DNA from: Rhypophila decipiens
Lineage: Eukaryota > Ascomycota > Sordariomycetes > Sordariales > Naviculisporaceae
Direction: 5' to 3'
Assembly: GCA_033297075.1 (NCBI GenBank)
Contig: MU858049.1
Coordinates: forward strand, 248,001 to 312,000
Length of the DNA stretch: 64,000 bases
The position numbers and the translations under genes were made by a program. The notes below the pieces were generated by a model, which was given only the letters and a program-made list of their open reading frames with translations, ran no database searches and was not told where the DNA came from. Below are positions 1-8,780 of the stretch, one piece after another (the first letter of the stretch is position 1; every line of letters starts with the position of its first letter).

Positions 1-1493
1 GAAACTGTTCCCGTTGGCAAGTACTGTATGATATGAGTTTTGTAATTCCGAGCCACGCTTGTGGGCTAATCACTGAAAAAGTACGTGATGTGAATAGAAT
101 GACTATACCACATCAATAAGGAGCACATTGATGTGAACTGGAGGGGCTAGGAAAACTGCTCGAGAAACACACCAAAGTATGAGACTGGAGCATGATACGA
201 ATAAACAGTGAAGGGATAGTCGAAAGAAAAAAAAACACTTGGATCGGGAAGAAAAGTTGTATATCTCTAGCGGTTACACTTCCCGGAAATAAAATGGCCA
301 AGTAGGAACGCTACCCCGTACTCGAGAGCGGAGCGGAGAATGGGAATGGGGCAGATGCCGGCTTGACAAGTACTTAGCTCCACGAAGGAAAAACCATCAC
401 TTGGGGCAACGTCTAATTCAGCCTCTTTCTTGAAGGTCTCTGAGGTCCTGGATAATCCTCCACGGTCCTACAGCAAAGTTGGCTTTTCTCTATATGTTTT
501 GTGAGGTATTGAGGATGGCCGTGATCGGACAATTCCGTTCAGATAGCATGTAGGAGGCACACGATCTTTCGGGAGAACCAGCTGTGATGACAACAAAACA
601 CCAGAAAGCGTTCAGACTTCAAGGTGCCAGTATGGCAAAGCGGGCTAAAATGGTTCCTCGGCAATTCACTTTGGGAGTCATGGGTTGCCACAGAAGACGC
701 CCCACTGAGGCCTTGACGAGTGACACTTGCCGTATTCCCGGTGCTCGGTTCTCCTGCATTAGGAAGGTCCACATGACTGACAACTTGAGAAGATTCTCAT
801 CTCAAGAAGGCTGGGGTGGATGTCGTATTCCGTGAACTGAAAATACTCATGAGAATCTCAAGTATTCTGGCCAGCGTTCGATGCCCTCATGGAATGAAAG
901 GGGATGCAGGAAGGAGGTTTCGGACGACGATTCGGGATGACGAAGGCGGAAATCGTGCTGGTCATATCATCGGCTTGTTGGGGTCTAGACCGGATAGTCG
1001 CCATTGCCTTGAAAGCAGACTGACTCCATTGCCACCGAATAGCAAGGAAGTTGCAGAACGTGGATTGCGGCCGGTGACTCTTTGACCAAAGAACTCGGGT
1101 TATCCATCCCGATCCGCACCGGAGTAAAGTGGGGCTACATCGGTCGGTGCGAGGTCGGAGCTGTGCCGCCCCGGAGTTCTTGACGCTTATTAGGGAAAAA
1201 GTCCAGAACTACCTATCCGTATCAAGCGGTCATATTTCTTATCATTTTAGAGGGTCATATGAACTTAGCAACCATATCATGGTCATGTAAGTATCCGGAA
1301 AAGAGTTAGCTCATCTCATGGTTGTCTGATAAGGAAGTGGTGAACTAAAAGAGACTACGGGTTAAACTTCAATATAGGAAGGAATGGAGATCCTACCTTC
1401 CATTACGCAATGTGCTCATCTCGATCCAAACTGCCTTCCGAACATCACGAGGCAATGGGAATTGGCGCATTTCATTCAGTCTGCAAAGGAGCA
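1..1493. other. gene-free left flank
   Basis: No supportable gene or RNA was seen. Open frames here are short (under about 90 codons), overlap on several strands and show no recognisable protein motif. Positions 180-300 contain A-rich stretches. The region ends at the left target duplication of an inverted-repeat element. Confidence 0.5.
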
Positions 1494-1806
1494 GTTTACA
1501 GCCCCGCTGCTAAAACCACCGTCTTGGCCTTCAATCTAGATACCCATTCGAGCCAGTTAACGTATTTATTCAAGCCAGTCAAGATATTTATTCAAGCCAG
1601 TCAAGGCATTTATTCAAGCAAGTCAAGGTATTTATTCGAGCCAGTTAAGGTATCTATTCGAGCTAGTTAAGGCATTTATTCCAGGTAGTCGAAGCATTTA
1701 TTTCAAATACCTGGTAGGTATTATAATGACCTTGGGATACCAGATCGAAGGCCAAGACAGTGGTTTTAGCCAGGCATACGGTGGGTTTAGCCGCGGCGGT
1801 TTACAG
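1494..1806. mobile_element. inverted-repeat (hAT-like MITE) element, copy A
   Basis: Perfect 8-bp direct repeats GTTTACAG at 1494-1501 and 1799-1806 bracket a 297-bp element. Its ends are imperfect inverted repeats of the same type as copy B: the left end reads CCCCGCTGCTAAAACCACC, and the right end, reverse-complemented, reads CGCCGCGGCTAAACCCACC. A second inverted pair lies inside: CCGTCTTGGCCTTCAATC near 1520, with its counterpart near 1744-1762. The interior (about 1545-1720) is a degenerate 21-22-bp minisatellite with core ATTTATTCGAGCCAGT. No coding capacity is present. An 8-bp duplication with short inverted ends fits a non-autonomous hAT-type element; the superfamily is inferred. The right end is about 160 bp upstream of the next gene's start codon. 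Confidence 0.7.
1545..1720. repeat. 21-22-bp minisatellite inside copy A
   Basis: About eight degenerate tandem units carry the core ATTTATTCGAGCCAGT. Differences between units are mostly C/T and G/A (GGCATT versus GGTATT, TCGAG versus TCAAG, CAGTC versus CAGTT). This is the direction expected from repeat-induced point mutation or cytosine deamination. Confidence 0.8.
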
Positions 1807-1965
1807 TTTACACCAGTCTCCCACGGAAACACTCTCGTGGTCGATTTTAAAACCAAACTTTTTACTTTACCACAAGCCCACCATCACTTATCCGCAGAAT
1901 TATTCAACGTTTCTCGACTTCAACATTAAATCGACATCAAGAACATACGAAACAGAATTACCAAA

Positions 1966-2739
1966 ATGGCTAGCTCATCTGCAACCGACGGGAATACCAC
2001 ATCCGCCTTTTTCTACGGTCAGTACCTCATCCCTTTGGTGCTATCTCCCCAGAGGAGCGTTCTCCTTCATCATGGTAGACAATGCTGACATTATGACGAA
2101 CAGGCACACTGGTATGAACCACTACGATTTCTTACAGGGCGAGATTGTCCAGGTTACTGATTGGTTCACGTTTAGATGGTTCCTGAAGTTGTCTACACGG
2201 TATGCTACAACGTCAAGAACGTTCCCAGGTCCATCTCCAAACAGCACACCTTCAACCCCGCCATTCTACATGGCTACTCTCGCCACAGAGTCGCCGACGC
2301 GGACTATCCGGGCATAATAGCCGACAAAGCAGGCGAGAATAACACGGTCTTCGGCATGCTAGTGACCGGCCTCACGAAAGCGAATCTGAAGAAGCTTGAT
2401 TACTTTGAGGGCGACCAGTATGAACGTCGTGAGGTTAAGGTCAAGCTGCTTGAGAAAGTGGGCAACGCACAGGGCGAGGGGAACATTGAAGGGGAAGAAA
2501 GAACGGCGCAGGTGTATATCTTCAATGATGAGAACGCCCTAGAGAAGAGGGAGTGGGACTTTGAAGAATTCCGCAGGGACAAGTTGCACAAGTGGACCCG
2601 GGCCGGCTTTGTCTTTAAGGGTAAGTCCGTGGCGAACTGGTAGGATGGCCGTTGCTGACAATCTATGTATCTTTCAGACTGTGACCCTGATCACCCTGCC
2701 GTTGTTGCTGTCGAAAAGAGAGAGGAGGCTGAGAACTAG
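1966..2739 (+). CDS. AIG2 / gamma-glutamylcyclotransferase-like protein
   Basis: Predicted exons are 1966-2017, 2104-2111, 2176-2620 and 2678-2739, giving 188 aa. The AIG2/GGCT fold is shown by the N-terminal FFYGTLMVPEV motif (residues 15-25; the family uses YGTL to bind the gamma-glutamyl substrate) and by LDYFEGDQYERREV, with an acidic residue where the family has its catalytic Glu. The YGTL motif is restored only if an 8-nt microexon (GCACACTG) is spliced between introns of 86 and 64 nt; both introns have good donors, branch sites and AG acceptors. Intron 3 is 57 nt. The C-terminus reads FKDCDPDHPAVVAVEKREEAEN, then TAG. The same frame stays open for 155 further codons (see findings). Fungal members are usually cytosolic and poorly characterised, so the substrate is not known here. 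Confidence 0.8.
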
Positions 2740-3207
2740 AAGGAGGAAGCCAACGAAGGCAGTGTCACCAGGCAGTCCGCCGACGATCGATCGGGAAGTG
2801 GAGACAGACTGGTCTGCGGCTGCGAGCGGGTTCGTGGTCGGCCCAGGGCCGTGAAGATCCTCGATCAGATCCGAAGCTACGTCGAGTCGGAGTTGGAGCG
2901 TCTTGATAACGTAGACAATGTCACCGCAGAGTCCGCCGACCGTAGGGACAACGATATCTTGGGGATTGCTCTTGTGCTCGAAAACCTTGGTCTTCAGATT
3001 CAAAATGGCGTGAAGCGCCGCCAGCTCCACGAGCTCCGCAATGAGCTCGCAAGCCTCATCGGAACGAGCAGCGAGTCAGAGTCAGGGCGTGTTGACGAAA
3101 GTGTCGATATCCCCCCAACGGGCCCTACCTCTGAAGACGGCAATGACCCTACCACCTCCGAGTCACCAGAGGATGTTGACAAACAAGACGGGGGCGCTTC
3201 ACTCTGA
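2740..3207 (+). other. open frame in phase downstream of the AIG2-like stop
   Basis: After the TAG at 2737-2739, 155 codons stay open in the same frame and end in TGA at 3205-3207. The first potential initiator is only a GTG at 2851. The translation is acidic and helical in character (for example ILDQIRSYVESELERLD), then becomes Ser/Glu/Pro-rich. It could be a C-terminal extension cut off by a CAG-to-TAG change, a readthrough product, or a chance open frame. The opposite strand also has an open frame of similar length (2674-3030), so strand bias alone does not settle the matter. Confidence 0.35.
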
Positions 3208-3600
3208 CGACGGCGGTGACAAGCATGGCAACAATATTCACGTGGGTCCCGGTAACAACAATCAGGGTGAAGTTGAACTCGATCTCTTACATTTTGGGTT
3301 CTGGTTGCGGTCAAGTTTCTCGAAGATAATATGGTGGCACCTGAGTCTTTTCAACACAAGGAGGACATCATACAAGCGTAGCTCTCGGGTTTTGCAAGAT
3401 GACCAGACATTCTACATAGTGGATAGCGAATAAACAACAGCGTTTTGTTTCCAAGAGCCATGACGGTGTTTGCCTGTGCATCCGCCAGTCTTGTTGATGA
3501 CCACGTCCATTGTTTTAAACGCAACCGCTAGAACCACTGTCTCCCTGACTAAACCACAACGTATCTTGGTATGCAATCTAGCCATAAGGGACTCATCCCA
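3208..3600. other. non-coding spacer with a decayed repeat end
   Basis: No gene was seen. Around 3521-3588 the string CCGCTAGAACCACTGTCT, a few bases later ACTAAACCAC, and then CAATCTAGCC resemble a mutated left end of the adjacent inverted-repeat element. This suggests an older, decayed copy or a nested fragment. Confidence 0.4.
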
Positions 3601-3872
3601 AACTGTACCGCCGCCGCTAAAACCACTGTATAACCTTCAATCTAGGCATATATTCGAGCCAATCTAGGCATTTATTCGAGCCAGTTAAGGCATTTATTCG
3701 AGCCAGTTAAGGCATTTATTCGAGCCAGTTAAGGTATTTATCAGAGTTAGTTAAGGTATTTATTCGAGCCTGTTGAAGGCATTTATTCGAGCCAGTCGAG
3801 GTATTTATTCGAGTTAGTCATGGGATTTATTCAAGCTAGTCCGACGGTGGTTTTAGCGGCGGCGAACTGTAC
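3601..3872. mobile_element. inverted-repeat (hAT-like MITE) element, copy B
   Basis: Perfect 8-bp direct repeats AACTGTAC at 3601-3608 and 3865-3872 flank a 256-bp element. It begins with CGCCGCCGCTAAAACCAC and ends with its exact reverse complement, giving 18-bp perfect terminal inverted repeats. The interior is almost entirely a 22-bp minisatellite (about nine units, core GCATTTATTCGAGCC). There is no coding capacity. This is the cleanest copy of the family in the window. hAT-type membership is inferred from the 8-bp duplication; the mobilising transposase is not here. Confidence 0.85.
3650..3845. repeat. 22-bp minisatellite inside copy B
   Basis: About nine tandem units. The first several are nearly identical (AAGGCATTTATTCGAGCCAG plus TT), and later ones diverge by C-to-T and G-to-A changes. 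The same unit occurs, forward or reversed, in copies A, C and D. Confidence 0.85.
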
Positions 3873-5873
3873 ACTGGCATTTGGTCTCACATTGGCCACC
3901 CATTAACGGCGTTCAGACGAAATGTTTCAAACAGAAAGCAATAAGGAGGAACCACTTTGATGCGGTTCATGTGGACGTGTGCCTCACTACGAGACTCAGC
4001 GAAAGAAACCGAGATATCCCTAAAGTAATGACCATGTTCCTTGATTGTTTCTGTCCACTTTTGTTTCACCATTCGATGCCACGGCGCCAACCCCTGAGTG
4101 AGCTACTGGAGCGTCATTGTGGAACACACACGATGGGAGGAGTTCAGGTCTTGACTCTTGACGAGCCTCGGGTTTAAGAGGGTGCCCGATACGGGGAATG
4201 GGTTGCCAAGCGGTTTTACTCGTTGAGTCGTTGGCGGGGTTGACATCTGCCAGGAGTCCAGGACAGGGGTAAGAAGATCCAGAAAGCTGGGATTGCGCAT
4301 GATGATTGGTTGAAAGGCTCAGAGGTAAACCACGCCACTTGGCGTGAAGGGTTGAACGACTGGATGGGGATTGTTTGTTTTCTTAACATGAAGCTTTGGG
4401 GATTGGGAGCCCCTTTTTTCTTGAGGATTGTTGTTCAGGATTTTATGTTTTTTTTGGTCTAGAACTATAGGTGGTGGAATGGGAATACGGATCGCTTGGG
4501 TGTGAAGTCTGGGTGAGAAGAAGATGAAAGGCAGGCAGTCTGGGATGGAGAGTTCGGACTCACGCGCTGCATTGTCATGGCGAGAGAAAGACATGTCGGT
4601 CGACATACATGATATGGAGTATCATCGTCACAACAATGCAGATTGCATCCCATGATTCGAGAGCATAATACACAGCCTTCTGGGAAATCAACAAGCTGCG
4701 ATGGGATGTTGTCGATGACATGGAAGAGCTGGTCAGCTGAGATCCCCTGTTGTGGGGATGTCTTGGCAGGGACTGCCCAACTGGAGGCCCGATCGGCTGA
4801 GGCTGGGGCTTCTCAGCTCGCCTTACTTTCCCCTGAAAGAGAGCGGATCTCGGTCCAATGACCTCTGATGAAGAGGTGCATTCCTGGACTGTGATGCCTG
4901 CTCACCTGATGTTTTGTTATGCTTTTGCACCGGATAATCGTATGGTTTTGGCAGGTCATCCATGTGTTTTGTGCCTCTCGCCTTTGCTGGGGAGAACACT
5001 TTCGGCGCCGCACCCCTTTTCGACCGTGACTCGGGTTTTGCCGAGAAGCTTCCTGAAGGAGTCCGAGAAGGTGCAGGAAGAGGAGGAAAATGACAGAGAG
5101 CGGGTTCAACAACAGTGGCAAGTAATTCTTTCTTTCTTTATGCCCAAAGCAAGGGGCATCTCGTCAATTGTTTCCATGCAAGCGTTGACGATGCTGCATC
5201 GCTGCGGTAGTTGAAGTGCCCTGGCAGGGATGTCACCACCGCGCCTGCCAATCCCGTCCTCCGTTTCCTCCGGGTCGCCGCACTTGTGGAACCTCCCAAC
5301 TCGCTCCGCTGGCAGGTGCTGTGCCTGGTTGCGCAATGCACCGAACCCGCTAGCCAAGAGACTGTCTTCCATTGGTACTGGATGGACCACCCAGAAAATG
5401 GTTTTGCTCGCTTTCACCCAAGTTGAAACAAACAAAAACTCGGGGTTCACAACCGGACCAGCCTATCAAAGACCGAGATGGACATGTTTCTTCTGTCACC
5501 CATTGCTCCGTTTGGGAATGTCTTTCCCCCCCTGATACCCACGCACACATTCGCATCCCCACGGCGTGCCTCGGGGTGAGGCGGCCTCAAGTCGATGGCC
5601 GCGCGCTACTGGTCAGGTAGCTCTTCCCTGCACGAAAGATTCCCAGTGACTTGGAGATGCGGCCTTCTTGTTGGGCCAACTCTGTTGTCTAACCCCTGGC
5701 ACCGGATCCGCATAGCTCGTCCTCGCGTCTATCGGATCCTGATCCTAACGGTTGTTCCTTTCTGTTCGGCTTCCTGATGTGTGGGGATCCTCAACATCAG
5801 AGAGGTGCCTCTTTTGGCATCATGTTCTTTGGCAAGCCCCCTCTTCGCCTCTCAGCATGTCTCTCTTGGGAGA
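3873..5873. other. 2-kb non-coding region upstream of the LPMO gene
   Basis: No convincing gene was seen. Frames up to about 118 codons (for example 4858-5214) are open, but their translations look random and lack family motifs. The distal part may be regulatory for the secreted oxidase gene downstream, but no specific operator is claimed. Confidence 0.45.
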
Positions 5874-5880
5874 TATATAA
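5874..5880 (+). promoter_or_regulatory. TATA box candidate of the LPMO gene
   Basis: TATATAA lies about 300 bp before the ATG at 6180, followed by pyrimidine-rich DNA suited to transcription start. A strong TATA element with a long leader is common for inducible secreted-enzyme genes of filamentous fungi. The start site itself is not visible. Confidence 0.45.
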
Positions 5881-6179
5881 GAGGGCAGTGCCCAGACTTC
5901 TTGGTCTCATACACTCTTTATTGTCTTGTCCTCAGTAAAGTCTTTGGCGACTTGAGCTGCTTCGTCCATTCCTTGACGGTTTTGGATCTCTCTCCTTCTT
6001 TTGTTCTGTTGTGAATATCCTGCCTGGTGCATTCCGTTCTTTTTCTTTCACTTCAGAGATACCCAAACATCACATTCCCTCAAAAAGCCAGTTGCTTGCA
6101 ACCATTTCCTAGTCGATCGAGAGTCCCCAAGATATCACACTCCTGCGCAAGCAGCACTCAACACATTCATTATAACATC

Positions 6180-7523
6180 ATGTTTTACAACAACAACATC
6201 GCCCTTGCGGCTACTGGGTTCGTGGCCCTAGCAAACGCCCACGTCTTCATGAACACACCCAAAACTTTTGCCGTCCCTGCTGTTCACAATGGTCCCCTCG
6301 ACCCGACCGGAGCCGACTTCCCATGCCAAAATAGGGGTGTAGAATACTCAACTGGAGGAGTTAGCAATGTCATGCCACTCGGTTCACGACAGCCTCTCGC
6401 CTTCACTGGGTCTGCGGTCCACGGTGGTGGGTCCTGCCAGATCTCGATTACTTACGACACCAATCCCACCAAGAACAGCAAGTGGAAGGTCATCCACTCC
6501 ATCGAGGGCGGCTGTCCCGTCAAAAACACCCCAGGCAACATCGGCGACGATGCGACGATGCCTGTCCCTTTCGACTTCTCGTTCCCGATTCCTGACGATA
6601 TTCCCACGGGCAACGGAACACTCGCCTGGACCTGGATGAACCGGATAGGAAACCGAGAGTTTTACATGAACTGCGCTCCTATAACTCTCACAGGAAATGG
6701 TGGAGAGAAGTCCAACTTCGAGGCTCTGCCTGACATGTTCGTTGCCAACATCGGCAACGACTGCACGACTCAGGAGAAGGTGGATTACAAGTACCCCAAT
6801 CCCGGCAAGTCGGTCGACAACTTCTCCTCGTTTGGTCTGGTCTTTCCTCAGGGCGCCGGCTGTCAAAAGGCTCCCGGTGGTGGTGGTGGCGGCGGCGGTG
6901 GAAGTGACTCTGGCAACGGTGGAGCAGCCCCTCCTCCTCCGTCCCCACCTGCTCCAAGTGCTGCACCGGCCCCAGCTCCATCTGTTCCTGGCGGAGTCTT
7001 CATCACAAGGCCAACTGATGGAGTCGCTGGACAGCCTACGTCAACCCAGGCTCCATCATCAACTCAAGTTCCTGCCCCGCCTGTGGCTGAACCTCCTGCG
7101 ACTACCAGTGTCCCGTCACCTGTGGTGCCGATACCGCCTACCACTGGTGGTGGAAATGGGAATGGAAATGATTCTCCTGCTCCCAAAGTTCCTGTAGCTC
7201 CTCCCGCAACACCCGCGACTCCTCCTGCTCCTCCTGCTCCTCCTAGTCCTCCATCCAACTCTGGACCTGGATCAGGAACCGGCGGTGGTAGTGACGGTGG
7301 CTCGTCTGGCTCTGGAGGCGCGCAAGCGGCTGGTACTGCTTGCAGCTCCGAGGGGCTATGGAACTGCGTCAACGGCTCGTCATACCAGCAATGCGCTAGC
7401 GGTGTCTGGTCGCCGGTTATGCCCTTGGCCGCTGGTACCAAGTGTTCGCCCGGGCAATCTACCACGATCAATATTGTGTCGGCCAGTGGTCAGAGGAGAC
7501 GAGGCGTTGTGTTCCGGGGATGA
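6180..7523 (+). CDS. AA11 lytic polysaccharide monooxygenase with X278 domain
   Basis: Single exon, 447 aa. Residues 1-20 form a signal peptide ending LANA, so the mature enzyme starts at His21 (HVFMNTPKTF), the first ligand of the copper histidine brace. The second histidine is in GSAVHGGGSCQIS, and the axial tyrosine is probably that in NREFYMNCAPITL. These strings and SKWKVIHSIEGGCP are typical of AA11, copper enzymes that cleave chitin oxidatively. A long linker rich in Gly, Pro, Ser and Ala (about residues 230-380) includes a run of nine Gly. It leads to a C-terminal cysteine module (CSSEGLWNCVNGSSYQQCASG) matching the X278 chitin-binding module often found on AA11 proteins. Upstream in-frame codons from 6027 are untranslated leader, because only the 6180 ATG gives the signal peptide. 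Likely role: secreted, chitin degradation or fungal wall remodelling. Confidence 0.93.
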   Translation: MFYNNNIALAATGFVALANAHVFMNTPKTFAVPAVHNGPLDPTGADFPCQNRGVEYSTGGVSNVMPLGSRQPLAFTGSAVHGGGSCQISITYDTNPTKNSKWKVIHSIEGGCPVKNTPGNIGDDATMPVPFDFSFPIPDDIPTGNGTLAWTWMNRIGNREFYMNCAPITLTGNGGEKSNFEALPDMFVANIGNDCTTQEKVDYKYPNPGKSVDNFSSFGLVFPQGAGCQKAPGGGGGGGGGSDSGNGGAAPPPPSPPAPSAAPAPAPSVPGGVFITRPTDGVAGQPTSTQAPSSTQVPAPPVAEPPATTSVPSPVVPIPPTTGGGNGNGNDSPAPKVPVAPPATPATPPAPPAPPSPPSNSGPGSGTGGGSDGGSSGSGGAQAAGTACSSEGLWNCVNGSSYQQCASGVWSPVMPLAAGTKCSPGQSTTINIVSASGQRRRGVVFRG

Positions 7524-8780
7524 GTGGTGGCGTTCAAGGTTCTTACTGTGTCGAACATTGCGGGTAGAGCGGCATGACAGGTGCTTCACTTCTCCTTTTC
7601 TTTTTCCTTTTTTTTTTTTTTTTTTTACGTACATACTTCTCGGGTGTTTGCTGAATTCTGATTTGGGACTTTGGGTGGGTTCTTTTTCTTCAGGAGGCGG
7701 TTTTTTGCTTCATTTCATCTGTACATAAAATTTCATTCCGGTCTGGTTTTTATACATACAAGACATATCTTCTCTCTCGAGATACCTAGGTTTCTTTTTT
7801 GGGTTCGGAATTTAGATCCTTTCCCCCGGATCTTGAACTAGCATTTGACAGCAATAAGATCACCAAACTTTTCACCAAACTAGAGACATGTGTGATCCAT
7901 GGCAGCTCACATGATGGTAGAGACGCAGCTTTTTTCATGGCATGCAGGTTGCCTACGATTACTCCTTATAAAGGTAAATACGGTCCACATCTGATAAAGT
8001 GTCACTGATGAGTGTTGTCGAACAATAGTACGTAGTCGGGAGTACTTGTCCATGATTAGCTCATGAAGCTACTGATCCTTAGATAAGATGGATTAGATTA
8101 GATTAGATTAGATTAGATTAGATATGTCATTTCCATCATTCTGAAACAGCGAATCAGACCGTTGTCTAGCCTCCACTCTCCCGCAGCTCCCTTCCCCGTT
8201 AGGACATTCCTCGAGCTTTGACAGCACTGGACCCACCACTTAGGGATCGGAAAATTGTTAATACAGCGCCTAGCGCAGTTGGATTTGGCGACCGCACCCC
8301 CCCAGCTGCGCGTTCCGCCTGGCTCATATTTTTTCACAGCTGTCGAGCGCGCAGCCTTTCGACGAGGCAGTCGCATCTTATCGTTCGTTTTGCGTGTGAT
8401 ACCCATTTCTTTGCCTCGTCTAGTTTCCCCCCTCTATTTGCACCATCCAACAAATAGGTCACCACACTCCGACCTGCCCTTCTTAATAGTGCTCTTCTGC
8501 GATCGAGTAAATACTGGCCAATTCTATTTTTTATTTCTTTCGCGTCAAAGTCTTCACTCCGAGAATTGCATGTCGTCATAGCTCCTGCGCCTGAGTTCTG
8601 CAAGGGTGTCTGAAGCTCTACTCTAATCCGCCATTCGTCCCACTCTGCAGTTTATGCTCAATTCTTCGACCGACATAGACATATTTATTCGACGATTCCT
8701 CTCAAGCTTTCCCATGAGGGAACTACGCTGAATCTGGTCTCCCTCCACGTCCCAGCCGTAGCTGGATTTCATCCCCGACA
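7524..8780. other. LPMO 3' region and TRA1 promoter
   Basis: No gene was seen. A 22-nt T-run and pyrimidine-rich DNA follow the LPMO stop (about 7590-7630). A pentanucleotide microsatellite sits at 8091-8122. The last few hundred bases are pyrimidine-rich and presumably hold the TRA1 promoter and leader. Confidence 0.5.
8091..8122. repeat. (GATTA)n microsatellite
   Basis: Six consecutive GATTA units followed by GA. This is a simple-sequence repeat, not telomeric (fungal telomere is TTAGGG). Confidence 0.9.

Noticed and set aside
1545..1720. Regularly repeated 21-22-bp units considered as a CRISPR array
   Set aside because: Units are directly adjacent without unique spacers, degenerate, and in a fungal genome. 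They form a minisatellite inside an inverted-repeat element.
4858..5214. 118-codon frame upstream of the LPMO gene
   Set aside because: No recognisable motif, irregular composition and overlapping frames on the other strand.
6027..6179. N-terminal extension of the LPMO from an upstream ATG
   Set aside because: It would bury the signal peptide and displace the N-terminal histidine needed for copper binding.
8091..8122. GATTA repeat considered as telomere-like
   Set aside because: It is not TTAGGG and is a short internal microsatellite.
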